A DNA stretch of 64,000 bases from Elizabethkingia miricola. GTDB taxonomy: Bacteria > Bacteroidota > Bacteroidia > Flavobacteriales > Weeksellaceae. Position 1 is the stretch's first letter; every line of letters starts with the position of its first letter. Position numbers and translations under genes: made by a program. Under the pieces are notes generated by a model that was given only the letters and a program-made list of their open reading frames with translations, was not told where the DNA came from and searched no databases. Positions 7,808-16,256 of the stretch are shown one piece after another. The stretch covers positions 1 to 64,000 of the forward strand of contig NZ_LSGQ01000031.1 in the NCBI RefSeq assembly GCF_001675285.1. The letters run 5' to 3'.

Positions 7808-8371
7808 TTATAAATCTTCAAGATTTTTTAAACGTCGAAGCTTAAGCTTTTTGTAAAATGAAGGAGAAAGACCTGTTATTTTTTTAAATTGATTTGAAAG
7901 ATGGGCAACACTACTATAATTAAGCTTATAAGAAATTTCTGTAAGATTAAGTTCATTATAAAGTAAGAGTTCTTTTATCTTTTCTACTTTGTTGATAATA
8001 ATGAAATGCTGTAAGGTTATTCCTTTTACTTCAGAAAATGTATTGGCCAGGTAGGTATAATCATATCCTAATTTTTCGCTAATGTAATCCGAGAAGTTTT
8101 CTCTTGGAAATTCATCTGTATAATGAATCATCTGGGTAACTACATTCTTTATCTTTTCAATCAGGATACTTTTTTTATCATCTAAGAGCTCCAGACCTGT
8201 TTTCAGAAGATTTTCTTTCAGCATTATTCTTTGTGAAAGAGATATATCATCCCATAACTCTACCGTCCCAAGATCTACCACAGCATTTTTTATCCCTAAG
8301 TTCTCGAGTTCCTGATGAACAACCATCTTGCAGCGCAAGCTTACCATATATTTTATATACAACTTCATCAT
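7808..8371 (-). CDS. AraC-family transcriptional regulator, short form
   Basis: 187 residues. The C-terminal 100 hold two helix-turn-helix units typical of AraC/XylS: FSDYISEKLGYDYTYLANTFSEVKGITLQHFI and LTEISYKLNYSSVAHLSNQFKKITGLSPSFYKK. The N-terminal 85 residues are too short for a cupin sensor and look helical. This compact type is common in Bacteroidota near stress genes. It is divergent from the small basic gene at 8546 and upstream of the CsbD-like gene, so either may be a target. Confidence 0.85.
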   Translation of the reverse strand: MMKLYIKYMVSLRCKMVVHQELENLGIKNAVVDLGTVELWDDISLSQRIMLKENLLKTGLELLDDKKSILIEKIKNVVTQMIHYTDEFPRENFSDYISEKLGYDYTYLANTFSEVKGITLQHFIIINKVEKIKELLLYNELNLTEISYKLNYSSVAHLSNQFKKITGLSPSFYKKLKLRRLKNLEDL

Positions 8372-8545
8372 ATTTCCTACAGCTATTTTATATTATTAAG
8401 AATCAATATCTTATGAATCTCTATTTTCAAAGTTAGTGTTTATAGTTTAAATACCTATGATTTATATAACAAATTATAAGACGCTTATAAAGCAGCAGCT
8501 TTTTAAAGCTTGACCTTTACACCTAACCCAATAAATTCATTGACC

Positions 8546-8686
8546 ATGTCAAAAGAGAGAAACGGAAAAAAGAAGTCTGACAGCCAAGATAAAACAGTCC
8601 CTTCAAAATCTACAAAGGAGAAACGCAAAGACAAAATTGCCAAAAGAATTGATAAGGAAAATGAAAGAAGGCGTCTGGATACCTGA
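8546..8686 (+). CDS. Small highly basic protein, 46 aa
   Basis: A 46-residue reading frame starting MSKERNGKKKSDSQ and ending ERRRLDT. About 40% of residues are Lys/Arg, with almost no hydrophobic residues, so it is expected to be disordered and nucleic-acid binding or ribosome-associated. Its TGA (8684-8686) abuts the ATG of the GH130 gene with no gap, arguing for translational coupling and hence that it is real. No family is recognised. Confidence 0.6.
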   Translation: MSKERNGKKKSDSQDKTVPSKSTKEKRKDKIAKRIDKENERRRLDT

Positions 8687-9730
8687 ATGAAAAGCTTAAA
8701 GATAAAAAAAGAAGGAATTCTTTTGAAGAAAACTGATTACAGTTTTGAAAATGAAGGTGTTTTAAATCCTGCTGTAATAAAGGATAATAAAATAATACAT
8801 TTATTTTACCGCGCTGTAGCTAAAGGAAATTTTTCAAGCATCGGATACTGCCAATTGTCCGATCCCCTTCATATAGAAAATCGAAAAGATGTTCCTGTTT
8901 TAGTACCTGAATATGATTATGAAAAACAAGGAATGGAAGATCCACGTCTTGTAAAGATTGATAATCTGTTTTACCTTACCTATACCGCTTACGATGGTAT
9001 TAATGCTCTTGGAGCCTTGGCTACTTCAACAGATTTGAAAACATGGAAAAAAGCAGGTGTTATTGTTCCCAGGATTACATATGAAGATTTTAAACATCTC
9101 TCTGGAGATAAGGACAATCTTCATGATAAATACATTCGCTATAATCATTTCCAAATCAGCCATCAAGCCAATACTGACAACGTCTATCTATGGAGCAAAA
9201 ATCTTGTGTTTTTCCCCAGAAGAATTAATGGAAACCTCTATTTCCTTCACCGGATAAGGCCAGATATTCAAATGGTTACAGGCATTAAAAATATAAAGGC
9301 ATTGACTATGGGTTTTTGGAAAAATTACTTTCATCATTTCAAGGACAACATTGTACTGTCTCCTGTATATGCGCATGAAACGAGCTATATCGGAAGTGGC
9401 TGCCCACCTATAGAAACTCTCGAAGGCTGGCTTATTATTTATCATGGTGTATATGATTCCATAGAAGGCTATGTATATACAGCATGTGCTGCCATGCTGG
9501 ACCTGGAAGATCCGAAGAAAGAAATTGCTAGACTTCCGTATCCTATCTTTCAACCAGAAAAAAAATGGGAACTAAAGGGAGAAGTCAATAATGTCTGCTT
9601 TCCAACAGGAGCCCTGGTAGAGAATGACATACTGTATATCTATTACGGAGCAGCAGACCAGCGCATTGCAGTTGTTTCTCTTAAACTATCAGAGCTTATA
9701 AAAGAACTCCTGCAATATTCTTCACTATAA
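8687..9730 (+). CDS. GH130-family glycoside phosphorylase-like protein
   Basis: 347 residues forming the five-bladed beta-propeller pattern of GH130: NEGVLNPAVIKDNKIIHLFYRA, the catalytic-region motif GMEDPRLVKIDNLFYLTYTAYDG (Asp in EDPRL), GSGCPPIETLEGWLIIYHGV and YIYYGAADQRIAV. Family knowledge: most members phosphorolyse beta-mannosides, while some are hydrolases. There is no signal peptide, so it acts in the cytoplasm. It lies 22 bases before a GT4 glycosyltransferase, a pairing that suggests turnover and synthesis of the same mannose-type glycan. Substrate unproven. Confidence 0.85.
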   Translation: MKSLKIKKEGILLKKTDYSFENEGVLNPAVIKDNKIIHLFYRAVAKGNFSSIGYCQLSDPLHIENRKDVPVLVPEYDYEKQGMEDPRLVKIDNLFYLTYTAYDGINALGALATSTDLKTWKKAGVIVPRITYEDFKHLSGDKDNLHDKYIRYNHFQISHQANTDNVYLWSKNLVFFPRRINGNLYFLHRIRPDIQMVTGIKNIKALTMGFWKNYFHHFKDNIVLSPVYAHETSYIGSGCPPIETLEGWLIIYHGVYDSIEGYVYTACAAMLDLEDPKKEIARLPYPIFQPEKKWELKGEVNNVCFPTGALVENDILYIYYGAADQRIAVVSLKLSELIKELLQYSSL

Positions 9731-9752
9731 ATAAATATTATCCCGGAATAAG

Positions 9753-12050
9753 ATGGAAAATAATAACGATTTAATTATGCAAAATAATATTCTGACAGAG
9801 CAACCCGAAAGCTTCTATAAAAACACAATACATTATAAAAATAAATATCTTCCTAAGGTTGCCTTTATTAGTACTTTTCCGCCAAAAGTATGTGGTATTG
9901 CCACATACTCACAGGACCTGATTAATACGCTCAGGATTCAATTCCCAACTTCTTTTCAAGTCTCCGTTTTTCCTTTGGAATCTAAACAGGAACATTATCA
10001 TTATCCGGAAGAGGTTTCCCATATCCTAAAAACATACGATCCGGATTCTTATATAGAGCTGGCCAATAGAATAAATAAAGATCCTAAAATTCAGCTTGTT
10101 ATTTTGCAACATGAATTTGGTTTCTTTACTGACACCAGTATCGGATTATCTACTTTTCTTAAGATTTTAGAAAAAGAAGTGATTGTTACTTTTCATACCG
10201 TTCTACCAAGACCAGATAAAAATTTAAAAGATAAAGTACGGGAGATTGTTAATCTTTCGGCCTCTGTTATTGTTATGACAAGTATCTCTTCTCAAATTTT
10301 GGTTCATACCTATGGAATTTTACCCGAAAAAATCAAAATAATTCCTCATGGCACCCATTTATTAGCTTATAGCGATAAAATGTCATTAAAATCAAAATAT
10401 CACCTTACCCATAAAAAGGTACTTTCGACCTTTGGCCTTCTGGGACCTGGAAAAAATATTGAAACGACATTAAAGGCACTTCCAAAAATTATCTTGCAAC
10501 ACCCCGATGTTATTTTTCTAATTATAGGTAAAACACACCCTATGATTATTAAAACTCATGGCGAAGAATACAGAAATTATCTTAAAGATCTTATTAAAAA
10601 GCTTGATATTGAAGATCATGTAGCGTTTATCAATGAATATTTGCCCCTTGAAGAATTATTAGAATATCTTCAGTTAACCGATGTATATCTTTTCACTTCT
10701 AAAGACCGAAATCAGGTTGTAAGCGGTACTTTTTCCTATGCCATCAGTTCCGGATGTCCCATTGTTTCTACTCCTATTCCTCATGCAATAGAGGTATTGA
10801 AAGATGGCAGTGGTCTTATTATAGATTTTGAATCTCCTCTACAACTAGGATTGGCAGTAAACACTATACTGAAAGATAAAACCATACAGGAAAAATTGAG
10901 AACTAAAGCTTTAGAGAAAATGGCCCCAACAGCCTGGGAGAATTCTTCTCTTCTCCATGCACATTTATTTCAGGCTTATGGAAAAGGAGAAATAGAACTT
11001 CATTATACTTTACCTACGATTAATCTTGAACATTTTCGGCATTTAACTACAGATTTTGCCATGCTTCAGTTCTCTATACTTAACCGTCCCGATATGGATT
11101 CCGGATATACGCTGGATGATAACGCCAGGGCTTTGATTGCCATATGCCAGCACTATCTGTACAGTAACGACCCTGCTGATCTGAAATTAATAACTGTTTA
11201 TTTAAATTTTATTGATTTCTGCCAAATGCATGATGGCAGCTTTCTTAATTATGTAGATAAAGATAGAAAGTTCACCTCTCAGAATTATAAATCCAATCTT
11301 GAAGATTCTAACGGAAGAGCAATTTGGGCTTTAGGCTACCTTATTTCTCAAAAAGAAAATTTGCCTGAAGAACTTTCTGTCCGAGCAGAGAGAATACTAC
11401 AGAAAAGTATTCTCTATATCAGTAGAATTAAATCTCCAAGAGCCATTGCATTTATTATAAAAGGTTTATACTACCAAAAATCGATTCACAATATACCTGT
11501 GATAAAAAAATTAGCCAATCAATTGGTTAAATTATACCGAAAAGAAGCTAAAGACAGTAATTGGCAATGGTTTGAGTGCTATTTAACCTATGCCAACAGT
11601 GTTCTACCTGAGGCTTTACTATATGCATGGAGAGCCACCGGAAACGAGAAATATAAACATATTGCTTTTGAATCTTTTCATTTTCTTTTATCAAAAATTA
11701 TTATAGGTTCGAGCATCAAAGTAATCTCAAACAAGGGCTGGCTTCATAAACAAAATAAAAAACCTCCCATTAATGGAGGTGAACAACCGATAGATATAGC
11801 ATATACTATTTTAGCATTATCTGCATTCTATAAGATTTCTGATAATCCGAAATATCTTCATTTGATGCAGAATGCCATGAATTGGTTTCTGGGACAAAAC
11901 CATCTGAATCAAATTATTTACAATCCTGCTACAGGAGGTTGTTACGATGGTCTTGAGGAGTATAATGTCAATCTCAATCAAGGGGCAGAATCTACTGTCA
12001 GTTATCTTATGGCAAGGCTTTGTTTGGAGAGGGTAAAGCAAAGCATTTAA
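9753..12050 (+). CDS. GT4 glycosyltransferase fused to an alpha/alpha-toroid domain
   Basis: 765 residues. Residues about 33-405 are a GT-B glycosyltransferase of family 4 type: N-terminal Rossmann with PPKVCGIATYSQDL, then FGLLGPGKNIETTLKAL and a C-terminal nucleotide-sugar site with SGTFSYAISSGCPIVST and an Glu-containing segment (HAIEVL). Residues about 410-765 are helical hairpins such as DNARALIAICQHYL, NGRAIWALGYLI and EALLYAWRATGNEKY, as in (alpha/alpha)6 toroid sugar enzymes. No signal peptide. Fusion of a transferase with a toroid domain next to GH130 suggests a glycan-remodelling pair. Confidence 0.85.
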   Translation: MENNNDLIMQNNILTEQPESFYKNTIHYKNKYLPKVAFISTFPPKVCGIATYSQDLINTLRIQFPTSFQVSVFPLESKQEHYHYPEEVSHILKTYDPDSYIELANRINKDPKIQLVILQHEFGFFTDTSIGLSTFLKILEKEVIVTFHTVLPRPDKNLKDKVREIVNLSASVIVMTSISSQILVHTYGILPEKIKIIPHGTHLLAYSDKMSLKSKYHLTHKKVLSTFGLLGPGKNIETTLKALPKIILQHPDVIFLIIGKTHPMIIKTHGEEYRNYLKDLIKKLDIEDHVAFINEYLPLEELLEYLQLTDVYLFTSKDRNQVVSGTFSYAISSGCPIVSTPIPHAIEVLKDGSGLIIDFESPLQLGLAVNTILKDKTIQEKLRTKALEKMAPTAWENSSLLHAHLFQAYGKGEIELHYTLPTINLEHFRHLTTDFAMLQFSILNRPDMDSGYTLDDNARALIAICQHYLYSNDPADLKLITVYLNFIDFCQMHDGSFLNYVDKDRKFTSQNYKSNLEDSNGRAIWALGYLISQKENLPEELSVRAERILQKSILYISRIKSPRAIAFIIKGLYYQKSIHNIPVIKKLANQLVKLYRKEAKDSNWQWFECYLTYANSVLPEALLYAWRATGNEKYKHIAFESFHFLLSKIIIGSSIKVISNKGWLHKQNKKPPINGGEQPIDIAYTILALSAFYKISDNPKYLHLMQNAMNWFLGQNHLNQIIYNPATGGCYDGLEEYNVNLNQGAESTVSYLMARLCLERVKQSI

Positions 12051-12104
12051 TTTGGGCTGCGTTAGTCCTTATACTCATTATCAGATCTAATGGCTATAAA
12101 AAAC

Positions 12105-12139
12105 AATTCATTTACTTACATAGCGTAAGTAAATGAATT
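12105..12139. terminator. Bidirectional terminator between convergent genes
   Basis: 15-bp perfect stem AATTCATTTACTTAC / GTAAGTAAATGAATT with loop ATAGC. A-rich flanks give a T run on the minus strand, so it best serves the leftward gene at 12181. Confidence 0.8.
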
Positions 12140-12180
12140 TAAAAAAAAACAATATAATAAATAAAATAGGATATTACATA

Positions 12181-12909
12181 TTACCTTTCATCGTTTCCAT
12201 TGATCCACCTGTCTAACATAACATGTTCTCTAGGTGACTGATGTGCTCCCCCGGCTAATATATCCAGGAGCCTATCCCACAGATTTCTTTTTTTATTGAA
12301 TTCAGTTTTATAAATCACTAATGCTTTTAAGTATTCTTTCTCGTATTTCTTTGCCTGCTGAAAGGTATAGTTCCCGGGAATATTATGCATAATATTAGAG
12401 GTGATGTTACTAATTCTAGCAGGCGTTTGCGCCTCAATATACTTCAGCTCGCCCATACAAACATTGATGAGGGCTATAATTAATGTAAAAAACTCATTTT
12501 GAATATCACATATATTGATTCTCCAGTATAGTTTTCCCTCTTTAGGAAGAATTTGGAAACCAAGTGTTTCAATATGTTTATAATCTATAGTAATTTTCTC
12601 TATATAATACTGGTTTTGCTGCCAGAATATATATGAATTTAACCTGTTTTTTTCTACAATATTTTCTTTTATATAAAAAATTTGCTCTTCAACATAAGCA
12701 AGGTTATTACCTATAATTGATAAGGTATTCTCACACTGTTGGTTCACTTCGGTAGAACTGTGAAGACTCAATATATCTTTTGCTTGTTTATTCAGGTTTT
12801 CTAATTCCTTCAATGCTCCCAATATATCTGTCAGATCTTTTCTTAAAGTCGTATTTGCATTTCGAATATAAAATAAGGCTGCGAACTGTGAAGTATTGTT
12901 CTGTATCAT
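12181..12909 (-). CDS. Hypothetical helical protein, 242 aa
   Basis: A complete 242-residue protein, mostly helical and lacking a signal peptide. A hydrophobic stretch near 138-152 (FFTLIIALINVCMGEL) may be a buried helix rather than a membrane span. I recognise no family. It is convergent with the GT4 gene, and its upstream side is a 740-base gene-poor stretch next to a terminator repeat. Accessory function is likely, but nothing more specific can be said. Confidence 0.6.
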   Translation of the reverse strand: MIQNNTSQFAALFYIRNANTTLRKDLTDILGALKELENLNKQAKDILSLHSSTEVNQQCENTLSIIGNNLAYVEEQIFYIKENIVEKNRLNSYIFWQQNQYYIEKITIDYKHIETLGFQILPKEGKLYWRINICDIQNEFFTLIIALINVCMGELKYIEAQTPARISNITSNIMHNIPGNYTFQQAKKYEKEYLKALVIYKTEFNKKRNLWDRLLDILAGGAHQSPREHVMLDRWINGNDER

Positions 12910-13587
12910 ACCACGTTTCTCTGATTAACTCCTGCTCTCTTTCTATGATGACTTAATGTACTTCTCATTATAATTTTAACTGAATTTTATAAAAATATCA
13001 TATAGTCTATATTAGCCTATAATCTATAATGGGACTTCTCTCTGTCTCAATAATAAAGGGATAGGAACTACAATTCCTACCCCACTTATTAAAACTTTTC
13101 GAAAACATATTTACTGCTTTCTAATCGTCCTAATTACTAATGGTAATGAATTTATTTTAGTAATAGCTGTGATCTGTTTATAGTCTTATTGTAATTACTA
13201 TTCTTTCAGATTCTCATCATTAAGTCACTTAACATTTCTATACAAAGGTGGATGATTACAAATCTATATTATTACGCATTTATGTAATAAACTTACATAT
13301 ATCACATGTAACATGATAATTTTCCAACTCTATGTTCAACCACATATTGGGTTATCTTGTAAGATAACATATTTTTAGATTTACTCTCTATAAAAAGCAC
13401 CTTATAATAAATTAGACTGCCTTCTCCGATAGTAATATCAGCAACCAATTCTCACATTTAACTCAATCGATGGATAATTAAGTAGTCTAATGTGAATTAG
13501 TTAATATTTAATCTGAAAATCACATTAGAAATTCTTTCTAAATCTTCAATAAAATGATTCGAATTGTCTATCTTTGTGGGTACAATG
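12910..13587. other. Gene-poor stretch with one strong hairpin
   Basis: No reading frame here looks protein-like. It is AT-rich with many stops. It contains a hairpin at 13058-13083 (GGGATAGGAA / TTCCTACCCC, loop CTACAA), and at 13578-13583 the bases GGGTAC that precede the terminator repeat just as they do behind the tRNA-Leu scar at 2345. It may be decayed island DNA. Confidence 0.5.
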
Positions 13588-13616
13588 AAAAGGCTTAAAC
13601 AATGTTTAAGCCTTTT
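13588..13616 (+). terminator. Terminator repeat, copy 2
   Basis: Stem AAAGGCTTAAAC / GTTTAAGCCTTT with loop AAT and T run, identical to the hairpin behind the tRNA-Leu fragment at 2357. It is preceded by GGGTACAATG, matching the last bases of the tRNA plus spacer there, so it is probably a shortened att-derived scar. Confidence 0.75.
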
Positions 13617-13653
13617 TTATTTTATAAAAAATCAATATAAAATTATATAATAT

Positions 13654-14211
13654 ATGAAAAAATATCTATCTATTTTATTATTAGCCATTTCTACAATAGC
13701 ATTTGGGCAATTAGAAGGCTTTACTTCTAATAACAGACAAGTTATCTGGCAACATATTTACGAAACGGGGCTTAGCTTTGACAATATAAAAGATGTTATA
13801 AGTAAGAATAAAGGAATATTTAAGGATATAGCTTTTTCAGAAAATTCAATCAATGGCTTATTTGAAAACGTAGATGCCGACTATAAAGGTGCTGGATATA
13901 CCTTTATGGGTACAGATATATTATTATCAAATTCGGCTATACAGTCTCATTTTACAATTGATTACAAAGAAGGAAAGTACAGAGTTACATTAAGCAAAAT
14001 TGAATTTAAAACTAAAAATACAATTAATGCAGGATATGGATTAAATATGATGAGCTCTAATGGGGTAAACACACTTGAGCCCGTTGCTCTTAGAAATGGT
14101 AAAGATGAATTTAAAAGTGGATTTGAAGGGAAATTTTCAAAAACCTTAAACTATACTTTAAAAAATCTATTCGATCTGACAAAATATAAAAAATCTGAGG
14201 ATAACTGGTAA
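13654..14211 (+). CDS. Secreted hypothetical protein, 185 aa
   Basis: 185 residues with a clear signal peptide (MKKYLSILLLAISTIAFGQ, cleavage after about residue 18). The mature part is a mixed alpha/beta protein. A patch SHFTIDYKEGKYRVTLSKIEF (about 100-120) is typical of small periplasmic beta-rich domains in Bacteroidota, but I cannot name the family. It stands between two terminator repeats, and a decayed copy of its 5' end lies at 14350-14445, so it belongs to a duplicated cassette. Confidence 0.7.
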   Translation: MKKYLSILLLAISTIAFGQLEGFTSNNRQVIWQHIYETGLSFDNIKDVISKNKGIFKDIAFSENSINGLFENVDADYKGAGYTFMGTDILLSNSAIQSHFTIDYKEGKYRVTLSKIEFKTKNTINAGYGLNMMSSNGVNTLEPVALRNGKDEFKSGFEGKFSKTLNYTLKNLFDLTKYKKSEDNW

Positions 14212-14283
14212 TTTGAGTTCTATTACATACCAAAATACCAATAATATAAAATGTATTTGTAAATTCTTATATAGTATACAACG

Positions 14284-14312
14284 GAAAGGCTTAAACAATG
14301 TTTAAACCTTTT
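14284..14312 (+). terminator. Terminator repeat, copy 3
   Basis: Same hairpin with one changed base (GTTTAAACCTTT on the 3' arm). It ends the 185-residue gene. Similarity with copy 2 continues about 50 bases downstream into the spacer. Confidence 0.75.
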
Positions 14313-14349
14313 TTATTTCATAAAATACCAATATAAAATATCATATAAT

Positions 14350-14445
14350 ACGTAAGAAGGCATCTATATGAATACTATTCAATATTTTCATTTAGGCAAA
14401 TAGAAGCTTTTAACTCAAAATAAAAATGGAAATTTACAAATGGGA
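14350..14445 (+). pseudogene. Decayed second copy of the 185-aa gene's 5' end
   Basis: Aligning the sequence after terminator copy 3 with that after copy 2 shows continuing similarity through the promoter spacer and into the signal-peptide region (for example CATTTAGGCAAATAGAAGC against CATTTGGGCAATTAGAAGG). The start codon has become GTA, about 20-25 bases are missing and in-frame stops are present. This is a dead tandem duplicate. Confidence 0.65.
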
Positions 14446-14481
14446 TATTCCTTCTTATCTACATAATAAAAACAAATAACA

Positions 14482-14964
14482 ATGAAAAAATTAATACTTC
14501 TTTTTATCTCATGCTTATTTTCAATCAGCTATGGACAAAAGAAAACGATCAATACTAATCCAGTAATTTCAAATTGCTATATGCCAAATGGAGAAAAATG
14601 TTCTGATGATAAACAGAAAGACAAAGAAAAAAATATTGATGTAAACGATTCACGTATTTATGATACTGTAGATCGAGCAGCAGATTATGTCTCAGGAATT
14701 GGAGAGTTTAGAGATCTATTTATAAGTAATTTCAATAATTCTTCTGTAAAACGTAAAGGTGTTATGAAAGCTATGGTCTCTTTCATTGTAGAAAAAGATG
14801 GTTCTATTTCCGATGTTATAGCCTCAGGACCTGAATATGATTTCAACAGGGAAACTGAAAGAACAATTAAATCAATTAAAGGGAAATGGATTCCCGCTAA
14901 AATTAGTGATGTTTCTGTAAGGTCTAGATTTAGATTTCCAATAACTGTAACAATAAACAAATAG
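14482..14964 (+). CDS. Secreted protein with TonB C-terminal-like domain
   Basis: 160 residues with a signal peptide (MKKLILLFISCLFSISYGQ). The C-terminal 75 residues match the TonB-CTD pattern found in many small Bacteroidota proteins: GVMKAMVSFIVEKDGSISDV, then a helix with ETERTIKSIKGKWIPAK and a last strand RSRFRFPITVTI. Because the usual N-terminal membrane anchor and proline-rich stretch are replaced by a cleavable signal, it is unlikely to energise transport and is better called TonB-like. It follows the dead gene copy in the same cassette region. Confidence 0.75.
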   Translation: MKKLILLFISCLFSISYGQKKTINTNPVISNCYMPNGEKCSDDKQKDKEKNIDVNDSRIYDTVDRAADYVSGIGEFRDLFISNFNNSSVKRKGVMKAMVSFIVEKDGSISDVIASGPEYDFNRETERTIKSIKGKWIPAKISDVSVRSRFRFPITVTINK

Positions 14965-15033
14965 ACCGTTATATATTCCTTAGAGATGAAAAAGAAATAG
15001 TTAAGAACCGGAAATGGAGAGAAAAGAGATGAT

Positions 15034-15120
15034 ATGAAAAAATCTGATCTTTATAAAATTGTATATACCTCAACTATAGATGCTCTTAGAGACTTTAACA
15101 AAGACAGAATTTATAGATAA
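15034..15120 (+). CDS. Short reading frame, possible gene remnant
   Basis: 28 residues, MKKSDLYKIVYTSTIDALRD then FNKDRIYR. It ends about 36 bases before the GTGCAAA repeats, a position where the last gene of an integrated element would lie. It may be a real tiny gene or a truncated one; evidence is weak. Confidence 0.3.
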   Translation: MKKSDLYKIVYTSTIDALRDFNKDRIYR

Positions 15121-15155
15121 AACGAAATAACCATGGTATTTATTTAAAAATATAC

Positions 15156-15175
15156 CGTGCAAAAAATCGTGCAAA
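15156..15175 (+). repeat. Direct-repeat pair CGTGCAAA, second copy
   Basis: CGTGCAAA at 15156-15163 and 15168-15175, spaced 12 bp exactly as at 2187. The surrounding bases (TTTAAAAATATA before it) also resemble those before the first pair. It lies 108 bp before the second tRNA-Leu fragment. Confidence 0.5.
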
Positions 15176-15263
15176 CAGGTTATGAAAAATAATGTAAACC
15201 AAATATTCATCAATTATAAATAATTGAATTTCAATACAATAAAAATCTTAAGCTAACTCAATA

Positions 15264-15318
15264 CTAGACTCAAACTCTAGTGCCACGAGGCGTGCCGGTT
15301 CGATTCAGGTACTGGGTA
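15264..15318 (+). tRNA. Second, decayed tRNA-Leu(CAA) 3' fragment
   Basis: The same 3' portion as at 2295, with an intact anticodon stem-loop CTAGA-CTCAAAC-TCTAG, but a G-to-A change in the variable arm and two changes in the 3' T strand (CAGGT instead of CCGGC) that break the T stem. No 5' half is present. More decay implies an older integration than the scar at 2295. Confidence 0.8.
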
Positions 15319-15323
15319 GAATG

Positions 15324-15352
15324 GAAAGGCTTAAACAATATTTAAGCCTTTT
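15324..15352 (+). terminator. Terminator repeat behind the second tRNA fragment
   Basis: GAAAGGCTTAAAC / ATTTAAGCCTTT with loop AAT and T run. One changed base at the top of the stem compared with the copy at 2357. Confidence 0.8.
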
Positions 15353-15487
15353 TTATTTTATATATAAAAGTTCAACCTTACCAAACTACCATAAAACAAG
15401 TATAAAGATTGGTTCTTGCATTTTCTTTTTTCTTCTTATCCCGAGCTCAAGTTAAAGTAATAAATTTGGTATAACATAACTTATTAT

Positions 15488-16252
15488 ATGAACAACGAGG
15501 GAAAAAGGAGACCATTCAACTTGCGCAGACTTTTGTTTAAAGCGTTAACCTGGATGGGGATTGGTGTATTCATAGGAATGGTAGCAGCAGGTTCAAGCGG
15601 TATGATTCCGGGTAGTTGGATTCCGTTTGCCATCTTCGGGTTTATCGGGCTCACATTTTTGTGGTCGATAATTTTCACGCGTGGTCTGATTTCCAAATTC
15701 AGAAAAATGTCCGGAAATGGCGAAAATATAGGAGGCGGAAATGCCCGACGAATGCCCGCACGGGTCGACAAACTTAAAGAAGCCGGCTTAGTGGTGAATA
15801 ATTTAAATCATCAATTCATATTCACACTAACAGTTTTCCCTGATATCGGAGAACCTTATCAAACCACTATTCGCCAATTTATCACTATAGGCGAGTTGCC
15901 CAATTTCTACACTGGGCGGTTTGTAGCTTTTATTGAAGACAAAAACGACCCGGGTTATGGTGTTATAGAAATCAATCCCAATGAAACGTGGCGCGATAAG
16001 GTCAATGAGCCGTCAGAAAAGTTTAAAAATGCTAAAGCCCAAAAGATGTATTCCGACAAAGGCGTGGGGTTTTCGGTCAAAACTTACGGCATAATTTCCG
16101 GTATGCCATCGGCATTCGACATTGTTCTATCGCTCACCTTTCTCAGTCTTGGCATTCTGCTGCCCTTTGCTTTGTCGGGCAATTTTGACAAGCTAGTTTC
16201 CGGTTTTCACGATTTACCAAAAATAATCACTGGCATAGTCACTCCGGAATAA
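15488..16252 (+). CDS. Membrane protein of unknown function, GC-rich
   Basis: 254 residues with two N-terminal membrane segments (about 18-37 and 41-62), a soluble middle domain of about 140 residues, and a C-terminal segment (about 213-232). The middle part has beta strands (HQFIFTLTVFPDIGEPYQTT) as in small domains of unknown function in membrane proteins. Its codon use is richer in G and C (many CGG, GCC, GGC codons) than every neighbour, which suggests recent acquisition from another lineage. It lies directly after the second att scar. Function unknown. Confidence 0.7.
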   Translation: MNNEGKRRPFNLRRLLFKALTWMGIGVFIGMVAAGSSGMIPGSWIPFAIFGFIGLTFLWSIIFTRGLISKFRKMSGNGENIGGGNARRMPARVDKLKEAGLVVNNLNHQFIFTLTVFPDIGEPYQTTIRQFITIGELPNFYTGRFVAFIEDKNDPGYGVIEINPNETWRDKVNEPSEKFKNAKAQKMYSDKGVGFSVKTYGIISGMPSAFDIVLSLTFLSLGILLPFALSGNFDKLVSGFHDLPKIITGIVTPE

Positions 16253-16256
16253 CCTA

